From Streptomyces parvus (GTDB lineage Bacteria > Actinomycetota > Actinomycetes > Streptomycetales > Streptomycetaceae), in assembly GCF_032121415.1 (NCBI RefSeq), contig NZ_CP135079.1, forward strand, positions 2,790,001 to 2,854,000: a DNA stretch of 64,000 nucleotides. The letters run 5' to 3'. The position numbers were made by a program, and so were the translations under genes. Of the stretch, positions 34,375 to 43,270 are shown piece by piece; the stretch's first letter is position 1, and the number at the start of each line of letters is the position of its first letter. Under the pieces are notes generated by a model. The model made no database searches and was not told the DNA's origin. It worked only from the letters and a program-made list of their open reading frames with translations.

Positions 34375-34691
34375 CGCCCGCGCTTCGCGCAACCGCGTGC
34401 CCGCGGCGACCGCATGGACCATGCCCACGCGCACCCGTGCCCGCGCGCACCCGAGCAGTGGGCGTGTGCGCCCGTGCGGTGGTCCCACGCGGCCACCCGT
34501 GCGGTGGGCCCACGCGGCCACCCGTGCGGTGGGCCCACACGCCCGCATGCCCCTGTGCCCGCGTGCCCGAGCCCCGTGCCCGCGTGCCCACCCGCCCGCC
34601 GGCCCGCACGGCCGGCCGCGCTCGCGTGCCCGCCAGCCCGCACGGCCCGCACGGCCCGTACGGCCGAGCCCATGCCCGCGTGGCAACCGGC
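34375..34691. other. Non-coding low-complexity region with repeats
   Basis: 317 bases dominated by GCCCGCGTGCCC-like simple sequence. All six frames are shadow-like, with no Shine-Dalgarno. It holds the 25-bp repeats listed separately. Confidence 0.6.
34471..34545. repeat. 25-bp tandem repeat, three copies
   Basis: Unit CCCGTGCGGTGGGCCCACGC+GGCCA (25 bases). Copies at 34471-34495 (one mismatch), 34496-34520, and 34521-34545 (diverging in its last third). Non-coding. Confidence 0.85.
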
Positions 34692-35606
34692 TCAGCGGCA
34701 GGACGCCCTCATCTGCGCCGCCGCGTGATGCGCGCCGACCCGTCGGGCATCACCCCAGTCCCGGCCCCGGTCGATGAGCTGGACCGCGAAGACGTCCCCC
34801 TTGACCGGGTAGCTGCGCACCGGCACCGCGCTCCCCCGGTGTTCCGTCTGGAGCACCGCGAAACCCGTGTACGCGGAGTCCGCGTCGTCCGGGTCCGAGA
34901 GCACCCGGTAGACGGTCGGCTCCCCCGCCGCGTCGCGCGGGCGGCCGGTGTCGGGGACGAAGACGGTCAGCGCGCACTCGCTGAAGCCCCGGCCCAGGTG
35001 CCAGGACCAGGTGGCCGTGGAGCCCCGGTCCTCGGTGGGGCTGCCCGACATCGGGATCGCGCTGAACCGGCCGTCGCACCCGCCGCCGTCGAAACCGCCG
35101 TTCTCGACCGTGTACCAGCCGGCGTCCCCGCTCTCGAAACGGCCGCGCTCCTCGTACGTACCCGCCGCACAGCCGGGGCCCGCCCACTGCGTGAAGCGGC
35201 CGTCGCCCTCCGGGGGCTTCGACGAGGGGGCCGAGGTGCCCGGGGCCTCCGTCCCCGGCCCGGGAACGATCCTCGTGGGGGCCGCGCCGCCGATCCGGTC
35301 GGGGACCGCGCCCGCCCGGCCCGCCGCGTCCGTACGGCTGCTGCCGCCGCCCACGCTCCCGCCGCCCGAGACCAGCAGCGAGGCGACGGTGACCAGGCCC
35401 CCGGCCGCCACCACGACGCCCGCCGCGAGCAGGGCCCTGCGTCGGCGCGGCAGCGTGGAGAGGCGGCCCGCCAGCGTCTCGCGTGCGACCCAGGAACCGT
35501 CCCCGCCCGCCGTGCGGGGCGCCCCCGCCCCGCAGCCGGGGCAGACCATTCCGGGGAGCGGTCCCCGGGGACCGCCGCCGCAGTATTGGCACCTCGTGGC
35601 CTTCAT
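34692..35606 (-). CDS. Zinc-ribbon membrane protein, unknown function
   Basis: 304-residue single-pass protein. It starts with a double zinc ribbon, CQYCGGG...CPGCGAG (residues 6-27), has one TM helix (about 59-82, LLAAGVVVAAGGLVTVASLLVSG), a Gly/Pro linker, and an extracytoplasmic domain of about 170 residues with four cysteines (GPGCAAG, GGGCDG, FSECAL, final ASCR). Unfamiliar domain; similar Streptomyces proteins are described as zinc-ribbon plus adhesion- or sensor-like. ATG follows AAGGTG. Confidence 0.75.
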   Translation of the reverse strand: MKATRCQYCGGGPRGPLPGMVCPGCGAGAPRTAGGDGSWVARETLAGRLSTLPRRRRALLAAGVVVAAGGLVTVASLLVSGGGSVGGGSSRTDAAGRAGAVPDRIGGAAPTRIVPGPGTEAPGTSAPSSKPPEGDGRFTQWAGPGCAAGTYEERGRFESGDAGWYTVENGGFDGGGCDGRFSAIPMSGSPTEDRGSTATWSWHLGRGFSECALTVFVPDTGRPRDAAGEPTVYRVLSDPDDADSAYTGFAVLQTEHRGSAVPVRSYPVKGDVFAVQLIDRGRDWGDARRVGAHHAAAQMRASCR

Positions 35607-35701
35607 GGCAGAACACCTTGCCAGTGCGCCGCCCGCAGAGGGAGATCCCGCACCCGATGGCCCGTACACGGGACGGGCACAAACGGATGGACGAGGACCG
35701 G

Positions 35702-37591
35702 TCAGCTCAGTTCTTCGGGGCAGGGCGTGCCCGGCTGGAGTTGGTACGGGGCCGCCAGCCGGTACACGCCCGGTCGCGGCGCGAGCAGTTCGGTCCACTC
35801 GTCGCCGTACGGGCCCTCCTCGACCTTGTTCAGGCAGCCGTGGGTGTTGAGATACGTCTTCGGTGCGGTGTCGTCCAGCTGCGACCGCTCCTTCGACTCC
35901 TCGGTCTCCAGCGGGCGTTCCACGCTCTTGCCGTCCTCGTCGACGAGCGCGAGCCAGCGGGTGTACGGGATCCGGATCAGTACCCGGCCCGCCGACTTCA
36001 CCGTGATCGTCAGCTCGTCCGCGCCCGCCCGCTCCACCGTCGCCGGCGGGTCGGCCAGCGGCACCGGGTCCAGTACCCGGAAGAGCTTCCAGTTCGCGTC
36101 GCCCCAGATCTGGCGCAGGTACGGCTGCCCCTGCTCGACCAGTTCCGCCTCCTGGACCGCCCCGTTGTCCGGCCGGTCCTTGGGCAGCACCACGTAGTGC
36201 ACGGCCCAGCGGTCCAGCCACTCCCGGTAGTTCACCGGATCGAGCGTGTCGTCGTAGAAGAGCGGGTTGCGCTTCATGTCCGCCTGGCGGTTCCAGCCGC
36301 GTGCCAGATTGACGTACGGGGCGAGCGCCGATGATTCGCGGTGACTGCTCGCGGGCACCACCTCGACCCGGCCGCGCTCCGCCTCCACCTGCTGGAGCTG
36401 GTTGATCAGCGGGGCCAGTTCGCGGTTCCAGGACGCGGCGGGCGCGGTCCGGACGATGTCGTCGACGCCCTTGAAGCCGATCCAGAAGTTGAGGCCCACG
36501 AAGGCCAGGACCAGGGCGTACCACCGGCGGCTGCGCGGCGCGGTGTACGGCAGGGCGGCGAGCAGCGCCACCCCGGCGAACAGCATCGCCATGCGCGTGA
36601 TGTTCGACCCGATCTGCGAGTCGACGACGTACGTGAGCAGCGTCCCGAGTCCGTACACCGCGGCGGCGGTGCGGACCGTGCTCCAGTCGCGGGGTACGAG
36701 GACGAAGATCAGCACCGCGAAGATGAACGGCAGCGACAGCGTCCCGAGCGACATCGGCTGCGTACCCGAGAACGGGAACAGCCAGGCGGACAGACCGACC
36801 ACGGCGACGGGGGCGAGGCCGATGGCGTACGCGCCGGGGCGTCGTTTGTGCAGGAACAGCGCCGCCGCGACGACGCCGAGGAAGAGTCCGGCGACCGGGC
36901 TGGACGCGGTCGCGAGCCCGGCGAGCGGGGCGGCGACGGCGGCTTTGGCCCACCTCTTGTACCGCCACCGGTAGGGCCAGCAGAACACCGCGGCCACCGC
37001 GCCGACGGCGAACATCATGCCCAGCCCGAACGTCACCCGGCCCGACAGCGCGTTGCACAGGAACGCGAAGACCCCGGCGAGCGAGCAGGCCAGCGGATTG
37101 CGGACGGCGGGAACCCGCACCAGGATCAGCGCGGTCAGCCCGGAGGAGACCGTACCGACGATCATCATCGTCGTCCGGACGCCGAGCAGCGACATCAGGT
37201 AGGGCGAGACCACGCTGTACGAAACGGGGTGCATGCCCCCGTACCAGGCGAGGTTGTACGCGGTGCCCGGGTGCCGGCCGACGAACTCGGCCCAGGCGTC
37301 CTGCGCGGCGATGTCCCCGCCGGTGTTGGCGAAGAAGAAGAACCACAGGAGGTGGAGCACGGCGGCCGCCGCCGTCGCGATGGTGACGGGGTGGCGCAGC
37401 ACCCGGTGTGCCCGGACGTGCGGACTCCCGGCGGCCTCGGCGGGGCCCTCGCCCTCGGACGACGCTGCGGCGGCACCCTCGGCGGAAGGCTCCGGAACGC
37501 GGGGCGACGGCACGCGCACGTGCAGGGCGTCGCCCCCGGTACCGGCGGTCCCGTCCGCCTCGCGGCCGGGCTTCGGCTCCGCGGTGGTCAC
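35702..37591 (-). CDS. Large polytopic membrane protein, glycosyltransferase-like
   Basis: 629 residues: a low-complexity N-terminus (1-65), about 10-11 membrane helices (70-370), and a C-terminal extracytoplasmic domain of about 240 residues with YREWLDRWAVHYVVLP and a Trp-rich beta part. The layout resembles GT-C glycosyltransferases or the 6-pyruvoyl-tetrahydropterin synthase-related membrane family, but I recognise no catalytic motif with confidence. GTG start with GGGGAG upstream. It precedes the zinc-ribbon protein gene on the same strand. Confidence 0.75.
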   Translation of the reverse strand: MTTAEPKPGREADGTAGTGGDALHVRVPSPRVPEPSAEGAAAASSEGEGPAEAAGSPHVRAHRVLRHPVTIATAAAAVLHLLWFFFFANTGGDIAAQDAWAEFVGRHPGTAYNLAWYGGMHPVSYSVVSPYLMSLLGVRTTMMIVGTVSSGLTALILVRVPAVRNPLACSLAGVFAFLCNALSGRVTFGLGMMFAVGAVAAVFCWPYRWRYKRWAKAAVAAPLAGLATASSPVAGLFLGVVAAALFLHKRRPGAYAIGLAPVAVVGLSAWLFPFSGTQPMSLGTLSLPFIFAVLIFVLVPRDWSTVRTAAAVYGLGTLLTYVVDSQIGSNITRMAMLFAGVALLAALPYTAPRSRRWYALVLAFVGLNFWIGFKGVDDIVRTAPAASWNRELAPLINQLQQVEAERGRVEVVPASSHRESSALAPYVNLARGWNRQADMKRNPLFYDDTLDPVNYREWLDRWAVHYVVLPKDRPDNGAVQEAELVEQGQPYLRQIWGDANWKLFRVLDPVPLADPPATVERAGADELTITVKSAGRVLIRIPYTRWLALVDEDGKSVERPLETEESKERSQLDDTAPKTYLNTHGCLNKVEEGPYGDEWTELLAPRPGVYRLAAPYQLQPGTPCPEELS

Positions 37592-37725
37592 TACGGCTCT
37601 CCCCGTCCTCCCCCGGCCCCGTGCCTCTGCGTACCTCTCGGTACGTCCTCAAGGACGCGTCCCGGCATCCTTGAGTTGTCCGGGGACGCTAACACGTACC
37701 TCCGGCACGCTTCCCTGTCATAAAC

Positions 37726-37776
37726 GGACACCGCGGCGGTGGGGGGCGGGCCCCGCCCCCCACCACTGCGGTGTCC
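37726..37776 (-). terminator. Terminator after D-Ala-D-Ala carboxypeptidase
   Basis: A 25-base stem with two mismatches: left arm GGACACCGCGGCGGTGGGGG..., right arm ...CCCCCACCACTGCGGTGTCC, almost no loop. It starts seven bases past the stop of the carboxypeptidase gene. Confidence 0.8.
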
Positions 37777-37782
37777 CGGCTC

Positions 37783-40329
37783 TCAGCCGATCCTGGTCAT
37801 CTTGTCGCCGAAGGCCGCCTCGGGCAGATCGCTCTGCAGCACCACCGGCGCCGTGACCTTTCCGGTGCCGGTGCCCACGGTCACGGAGCCGACCTCGGTC
37901 CCGGCCTTCGCGGCCTGGTCGATGCCCTTGCCGTTGTCCGTGACCTCGAGCTCGACCTTCAGGCCGGACCAGCCGACCGCCTTGAGGTTCTTGGTGGCGA
38001 CCACGGGAGCCTGTCCGCCGAAGCCGTTGTCCACGTACCCGACGACGTCGCCCTTCTTCACCACCGTCGCGGAGGTGGCCGCCTCCTGCGCGTCCTTGAT
38101 CAGCTTCAGGCTGTTCTGGAGCGACAGCTCCAGGCTGTCGTAGACGCGGCCGGTGCCCGCCTGCTGGCCCATCACCGCTCCGTAGATCCACAGCATCTTG
38201 CCGTCGACCTTGGTGTTCGCGGACCAGAGCAGGTTGCCGCCCGCGGGGGTGGAGGACCCGGTCTTGATGCCGCTCACGCCCGGCTGGAGCAGAAGATTGT
38301 TGTTGTTGTAGATCTTGCCGTCTATGCCCTCGATCTCGACCTCGGGCGTGTCCACGATCTTCCGGAAGACGTCGTTGCGCATGACCGCCTGCGCCAGTTT
38401 CAGCTGGTCGGCGGCGGTGGAGACGGTGGTCTTCTCCAGCCCGCTCGGGTCCGTGTACGTCGACCCGGTCATGCCGAGGTCCTCGGCCGCGTCGTTCATC
38501 TTGTCGATGAACTTGTCCTCGGAACCGGCGTCCCAGCGGGCGAGCAGCCGCGCCGCGTTGTTCCCCGAGGGGATCATCAGCAGTTGGAGCATCTGGCGCT
38601 GGGTGAGCTCCTGTCCCTTGGTCAGCGGGGCCGTCGACTCGTCGGGCCGCTTGGACTCGTCCTCCGCCTTCTGGTCGACGGTGATCTTCTCGCCCTCCTC
38701 GTCACCCTTGAGGGGGTGCCCCTGAAGGATCACGTAGGCGGTCATGACCTTCGCGACGCTGGCGATCGGGGCCGGCTTCTGCGCGCCCTCGGAACCGAGC
38801 GACCCGACGCCGTCCACCATCACGGCCGACTGCCCCTGGCCGGGCCAGGACAGTTCCGTCCCGCCGCCCTCGAAGGTGTACGTCGGCTTCGCCGTGAGCT
38901 CCAGCGAGGGCTCCGGGAGCGGGCGCGTCACCTGCACGATCGCAAAGACGATCAGCAGGAGGAGCACCAGCGGGGTCCAGATCTTGACCCGGCGCACGGC
39001 GGTCCGGACCGGGGTCTCCGGCGGCGGCGGGGTGTTCGTCAGCTCGGCGAGCAGGTCGAGCGGCGGCTTCGGCGGCAGCGGCTGCTGCCGGGTCCGCTCG
39101 GCCGCCGCCCAGGACGGGGTCGCGGCCGCCGGAGAAGTCGGAGAGCCGGCTTCCGGGGTGCGCGCGGGCGCCTCGGGTCCGGCCGCGGGCCCGGGCTCCG
39201 GGTTGCGGGGCGCGGGGGCGGTCCGCACGTCGTCGGAGCGCAGCGGCACGAAGGTGCTGGTGCGCTCGGCCTCGCTCTCGGGCTTGGCGCCGCCCTCGCT
39301 CCCGCCTTCCGGCTTGCTCCCGGGCTTGTCCTCGGCCTCGCCCTCCCGGGGCGGGAGCTTCAGCGCGGTCGTCGCCTGGTCGACCCGGTCGGCCGGCCCC
39401 ACCGCCTTGAAGACGGCGGTGGGCTGATCGATTCCCCGCAGGCCGGAGGCCTCATCGGGGGCCGAATCGGAGGCGGGGGCGTCGGCGTCGGACGCCTTGT
39501 CCGGCTCGGCGCCGGCATCGGGTGCCTTGTCCGGCTCCGCGCCGGCCTTCGGCTCGGCGTCCTGCTCGGCCTTCGTCCCCGCGTCAGGCGCCCCGTCCGG
39601 CTCCGCGCCGGCCTTCGGCTCGGCGTCCTCCTCGGCCTTCGTCCCCGCGTCAGGCGCCTCGTCCGGCTCGGCCTGTGCCTCCGGCTCCGCCTTCGCGGCG
39701 GGCTCGGGCTCGGCGTCCCCCGCCCTCTCCGCCTCCGGCTCCTCCTCTGGCGCGACATCGACCCAGGCGGCCACGGCAGCACGCAGCCGGCCGTCCCCGT
39801 CCTCTTCCTCGGCGGTCTCCGGCTTCCCGGCCTCCGGCTCGTCCGCCGCTCCTTCCGCAGGAGTCCCGGCCGACGCCTCGGCGTCCGCCTTCTCGGCCTC
39901 GGCCGCCTCCACGTCCGCGTCCGGGCCCGTGCGACCCTCAGCGGCGCCCACGCCCTCCGAAGGCGCGTCGGCGTCTCCAGGGGCCGCAGAGGCCACCACA
40001 GGAGCGCTCTCGGGCTCGGGCTCGGCGTCGCTCCCGGACTCGGGTCCGGCTTCGGGCTCACGCGGACCAGCGTCCTCCGGCAGCCGGGGACGGAACACCG
40101 CGGTCGCCGTGTCGGACATGGCTCCCGAGCCCGCACCCGTACGGGCATCCGTACCGGCGTCCGCATCCGCGTCCGTGTCCGCGCCGGGGTCACGGAACAC
40201 GGCGAAGCGCGGGTCGCGTTCCTCCGCAGTCGTCCCCGACGACTTCCGCTGCTCCGTTTTGTCGGGGGACTCGCCCGCCACCGATGCCTCCTCATGCGCT
40301 GCGGGGCCACCCCGCGCTGTCCGAACCAT
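37783..40329 (-). CDS. D-alanyl-D-alanine carboxypeptidase (S11) with acidic tail
   Basis: 848-residue low-molecular-weight PBP acting on peptidoglycan stems outside the membrane. Catalytic motifs: S524-V-A-K (PIASVAKVMTA), S588-G-N590 and K689-T-G691 (GIKTGSST). The single TM helix (about 448-470, PLVLLLLIVFAIVQV) follows an unusual 440-residue cytoplasmic region rich in Glu, Ala and Pro that includes a 22-residue tandem repeat. ATG start after AGGA. Such long intracellular tails occur in some Streptomyces DacA-like proteins; their role is unknown. Confidence 0.92.
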   Translation of the reverse strand: MVRTARGGPAAHEEASVAGESPDKTEQRKSSGTTAEERDPRFAVFRDPGADTDADADAGTDARTGAGSGAMSDTATAVFRPRLPEDAGPREPEAGPESGSDAEPEPESAPVVASAAPGDADAPSEGVGAAEGRTGPDADVEAAEAEKADAEASAGTPAEGAADEPEAGKPETAEEEDGDGRLRAAVAAWVDVAPEEEPEAERAGDAEPEPAAKAEPEAQAEPDEAPDAGTKAEEDAEPKAGAEPDGAPDAGTKAEQDAEPKAGAEPDKAPDAGAEPDKASDADAPASDSAPDEASGLRGIDQPTAVFKAVGPADRVDQATTALKLPPREGEAEDKPGSKPEGGSEGGAKPESEAERTSTFVPLRSDDVRTAPAPRNPEPGPAAGPEAPARTPEAGSPTSPAAATPSWAAAERTRQQPLPPKPPLDLLAELTNTPPPPETPVRTAVRRVKIWTPLVLLLLIVFAIVQVTRPLPEPSLELTAKPTYTFEGGGTELSWPGQGQSAVMVDGVGSLGSEGAQKPAPIASVAKVMTAYVILQGHPLKGDEEGEKITVDQKAEDESKRPDESTAPLTKGQELTQRQMLQLLMIPSGNNAARLLARWDAGSEDKFIDKMNDAAEDLGMTGSTYTDPSGLEKTTVSTAADQLKLAQAVMRNDVFRKIVDTPEVEIEGIDGKIYNNNNLLLQPGVSGIKTGSSTPAGGNLLWSANTKVDGKMLWIYGAVMGQQAGTGRVYDSLELSLQNSLKLIKDAQEAATSATVVKKGDVVGYVDNGFGGQAPVVATKNLKAVGWSGLKVELEVTDNGKGIDQAAKAGTEVGSVTVGTGTGKVTAPVVLQSDLPEAAFGDKMTRIG
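39541..39672. repeat. 66-bp in-frame tandem duplication
   Basis: Two copies (39541-39606 and 39607-39672) differ at only a few bases. They encode 22-residue repeats of the AEPDGAPDAGTKAE type in the carboxypeptidase tail, and a degenerate third copy precedes them. Confidence 0.85.
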
Positions 40330-40473
40330 CTACCAGTGTCCTGTGTGAACCCCTGGCCGAGCTGCTAGACGAGAACGACATACCTACTGGTTCCCGTACA
40401 AAGCGACCAGGCGCTCTCGACAGATGAATGTGAGAGGGGTCACCCTGTCAGACATCCACGCGGGGAGGCATGG

Positions 40474-41193
40474 ATGGGCAGGAGCCGCAGAACAATCCCG
40501 GAGGAGCTTCTGTTGCTCGCTCTGGACCCGACCACGGGTACCACAGCGCAGCCGCAGTCGCTCGACCTCGGCCTGGCCGGGGCACAGCTAGTGGAGCTGG
40601 CTCTGGCAGGACGGATAGCCCCTGACGGGGATCGTATCGCCGTGGTGATGCCACGGCCGACAGGAGATCCGACTCTGGACTCCGCACTGGAGCTGCTGCG
40701 CCGTCGTGGCAGCCCGGTCCGGGCGGTCCACTGGATCGGCGGGCCCCGGCTGGGGCTGCGTCAGATCTATCTCGCTCATCTGGAGCGGTGCGGCATGGTT
40801 CATGCCGTGGCGGGCCAGATGTGCGGGGTGCTGCCGACGACTCGCTACCAGGCGACGGAGACGGCGATCAGCCGGGACATCAGGAACCGGCTGGACAGTG
40901 CGATCCGCACCGGCGTACCGCCGGACCCGCGGACCGCGGCGCTCGCCGCACTGGCCCACGCGGTCGGACTCGGCAAGCACCTGTACCCCGGGAACGAGGG
41001 GCGCTCGTCGCGCTCCCGGCTCCGGGACCTGATCAGGCACGACCCGATGGGCGGCCTCGTGGCGCACGCCGTGATGGACGTCCAGAACGGAGTGGCGGTC
41101 CAGCCACGCCGTTCGCAACAGGCAGCGGGCGTTCCGTTGCAGCCGCAAGCACAGGCCCGTCGCGGGAGCATGGCGCACACCGCCGCGAGCTGA
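40474..41193 (+). CDS. GPP34 family phosphoprotein
   Basis: 239-residue protein of the GOLPH3/GPP34 family, which in actinomycetes has no settled role (phosphoinositide-like lipid binding in eukaryotes). Typical N-terminus: IPEELLLLALDPTTG, LDLGLAGAQLVELALAGRI, and the helical core with RYQATETAI. ATG 40474 after GGGGAGG. In Streptomyces GPP34 proteins are often linked to XRE/DUF397 genes, as here. Confidence 0.88.
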   Translation: MGRSRRTIPEELLLLALDPTTGTTAQPQSLDLGLAGAQLVELALAGRIAPDGDRIAVVMPRPTGDPTLDSALELLRRRGSPVRAVHWIGGPRLGLRQIYLAHLERCGMVHAVAGQMCGVLPTTRYQATETAISRDIRNRLDSAIRTGVPPDPRTAALAALAHAVGLGKHLYPGNEGRSSRSRLRDLIRHDPMGGLVAHAVMDVQNGVAVQPRRSQQAAGVPLQPQAQARRGSMAHTAAS

Positions 41194-41300
41194 CCGCACG
41201 GACCTGGCGCACCAGCGCGCCGCGGGAGAACGCACCGCGGAAACAGCACACCGCCGTACCGTCGTCGGCCGTCACAGACCCGGTCCGGGAGCCGCACCAC

Positions 41301-41342
41301 GCACGGGGCAGCCGGTAGTCACCATCACCGGCTGCCCCGTGC
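41301..41342. terminator. Terminator between GPP34 and XRE genes
   Basis: GCACGGGGCAGCCGGT and ACCGGCTGCCCCGTGC: perfect 16-base inverted repeat with a 10-base loop. Confidence 0.9.
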
Positions 41343-41480
41343 GCTTGCGCGCCGCCCCGCGCACCGGTGCGTACGCCCCCGTGCTCCGCGTGTGGCCGTT
41401 TCCCAGCGCGGCCGGGGCCGGGGGTGGCAATCTGCTGAGCAGTAGATACGCACAGCTACATAGCCGGAGGTGCCGTTTCC

Positions 41481-42338
41481 GTGCCGTCCAACGTCAATCC
41501 CACTGTCAGGCGACGCAGGTTGGGCCAGGAATTGCGCCGCCTGCGCGAACTCAAAGGCATGACGGCCGAGGAAGTGGCGGAGCGACTGCTGGTCTCGCAG
41601 TCGAAGATCAGCCGCCTGGAGAACGGCCGCCGCTCCATCAGCCAGCGCGATGTGCGCGACCTCTGCGGGGTGTACGAGGTCGAGGACCACCGCATCGTCG
41701 ACTCCCTGATGCAGATGGCCAAGGACTCGCGCCAGCAGGGCTGGTGGCACGCCTTCGGCGACATCCCGTACAGCGTCTACATCGGTCTGGAGACCGACGC
41801 GGAGTCGCTGCGCGTGTACGAACCCCAGATGGTTCCGGGGCTGCTCCAGACCCGGGCGTACGCCGAGGCGCTGATCAGCGGTGCGCTGCCCGAGGCCCCG
41901 CCGTCGGACATCGAGAAGCGTGTCAACGTACGGTCGCGGCGGCAGGACCGGGTCAACGCGCCGGAGAATCCGCTGCGGCTGTGGGCCGTGATCGACGAGT
42001 CGGCGCTGCGCCGGGTGGTCGGTGACAAGCAGGTGATGATCGACCAGCTGGAACACCTCGTCGAGCAGTCGCACCTGCCGCATGTCACCGTGCAGGTCCT
42101 GCCGTTCGACATGGGCGCGCACCCGGGCATCAACGGCCAGTACGCGATCCTGGAGTTCCCGGACGCCGCGGACTCCAGCGTCGTCTACATCGAGGGTGTC
42201 ACGAGCGATCTCTATCTGGAGAAGGCGAACGACGTCCAGCGCTACAGCGTGATGTACGAGCACCTGCGGGCGCAGGCGCTGAACGTGGAGCAGACCCGGG
42301 ACTTCATCAGCAAGATCGCCAAGTCGTACACCAGCTGA
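41481..42338 (+). CDS. XRE family regulator, DUF5753 C-terminal domain
   Basis: 285-residue regulator of the class paired with DUF397 proteins in Streptomyces. HTH (residues 10-65): LGQELRRLRELKGMTAEEVAERLLVSQSKISRLENG. C-terminal DUF5753: VPGLLQTRAYAEALI, and QLEHLVEQSHLPHVTVQVLPF. GTG start. The DUF397 gene follows by 189 bases. These pairs act in development or antibiotic control in some cases (BldB/WhiJ-like systems); the target here is unknown. Confidence 0.92.
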   Translation: MPSNVNPTVRRRRLGQELRRLRELKGMTAEEVAERLLVSQSKISRLENGRRSISQRDVRDLCGVYEVEDHRIVDSLMQMAKDSRQQGWWHAFGDIPYSVYIGLETDAESLRVYEPQMVPGLLQTRAYAEALISGALPEAPPSDIEKRVNVRSRRQDRVNAPENPLRLWAVIDESALRRVVGDKQVMIDQLEHLVEQSHLPHVTVQVLPFDMGAHPGINGQYAILEFPDAADSSVVYIEGVTSDLYLEKANDVQRYSVMYEHLRAQALNVEQTRDFISKIAKSYTS

Positions 42339-42527
42339 ATCCGGACAGTGGAGCGAGCGGCGGCGGGATGGTACACCGCCGCCCACTCACAGCAGAAGGC
42401 CTACCGAAGAAAGACCATCCGGTCGAGTGAACGGCCATCTCATGGACGGGGCTTGGCGAGTAGCGTCGATCACGCCAATCGGAATCAGGTTGGTGCGACT
42501 CACCCAACTCTCTGAACCGGAGTGAAC

Positions 42528-42734
42528 ATGGCAATTCTTCAGGGTGCTACGGACCAGTGGACCAAGTCGTCGTACTCCGGGGGCAACGGCGCATGCGTCG
42601 AGGTCAAGTCCCCGGTCGCGCTGTCCATCGCCGTCCGTGACTCGAAGGCCCCCGAGGGCCCCTCGCTCACCTTCGTCCCCGGTGCGTGGAACGCGTTCGT
42701 GCGCGATGTCGCCACGGGCTCGATCAACGCCTGA
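42528..42734 (+). CDS. DUF397 protein, partner of XRE regulator
   Basis: 68-residue protein with the DUF397 signature: WTKSSYSGGNGACVEVKSP, AVRDSKAPEGPSLTFVPGAWNAFV. CGGAG precedes ATG 42528; a GTG two codons earlier is also in frame. DUF397 proteins act as small antagonists or partners of the WhiJ-like XRE regulator, established for related pairs and inferred here. Confidence 0.92.
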   Translation: MAILQGATDQWTKSSYSGGNGACVEVKSPVALSIAVRDSKAPEGPSLTFVPGAWNAFVRDVATGSINA

Positions 42735-42790
42735 CCAGCCGACACCGTCTGCATATCACTCGCCACTCCGCATCACCGCACCACCTGATG

Positions 42791-42831
42791 GAGCCCTCTC
42801 GACCGGTTCGCCGTCCTGGCCGAGGGGGCTC
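42791..42831 (+). terminator. Terminator after DUF397 gene
   Basis: GAGCCCTCTCG and CGAGGGGGCTC pair with one mismatch around a 19-base loop, 57 bases past the DUF397 stop. Confidence 0.65.
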
Positions 42832-42845
42832 GGCACGATCCGGTG

Positions 42846-43270
42846 TCACCGCAGCCGGTCGACGTAACGGTCCGTCCCCGGCACGGTCGGCACGAACGGG
42901 GCGACCAGCTCGACCCGCCCGAGACCGGCCTCCGCGACCGCCGCGTCGAGGCCGGTGAAGCGCTCCGCCCGGCAGCTCCGGGGTCCTCCTGGAGGAACCA
43001 CAGCAGTGTCAGCCGGGCGTCGACCCCCTCGACCTGCTTCACGTAGGTCATCCGGCCGCCGGGCAGAGGCGTCGGCCGGAACACCGTGACCATGGCCGCG
43101 GGCGATCCCTTCAGCCGCTTCGGGAGATGGCGCGAGATGGCGCGAACGCAGCCATCCCAGCAACTCCGCCCGCCGCTCGGGACCTTCGGCGTCGACGACC
43201 TGGAGGACGAGGCCCGCGTAGGGGTGGTCGAGGGCGTGGAAGTCCCGGGGGCCGGCGGCCCCGTCGCGTT
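42846..43270 (-). pseudogene. Frameshifted hypothetical gene remnant
   Basis: Three consecutive frame segments read as one protein: RDFHALDHPYAGLVLQVVD...LLGWLRS, then RHLPKRLKGSPAAMVTVFRP...LLWFLQEDPG, then ERFTGLDAAVAEAGLGRVEL...DRYVDRLR and TGA. The first shift is caused by an exact 10-bp tandem duplication at 43124-43143; the second lies near 42965-42985. A TAA blocks the frame at 43268-43270 and no N-terminus is visible. I do not recognise the family. Confidence 0.6.
43124..43143. repeat. 10-bp tandem duplication breaking a gene
   Basis: GAGATGGCGC twice in direct succession. Removing one copy restores the reading frame of the minus-strand remnant. Confidence 0.85.

Noticed and set aside
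34471..34545. CRISPR array
   Set aside because: Repeats are directly adjacent without spacers; a tandem minisatellite instead. No cas genes in the window.
34692..37652. Single 986-codon minus-strand frame spanning two genes
   Set aside because: The upstream part is the shadow of the polytopic membrane protein gene in another frame; only the part from 35606 has a protein-like composition and a start signal.
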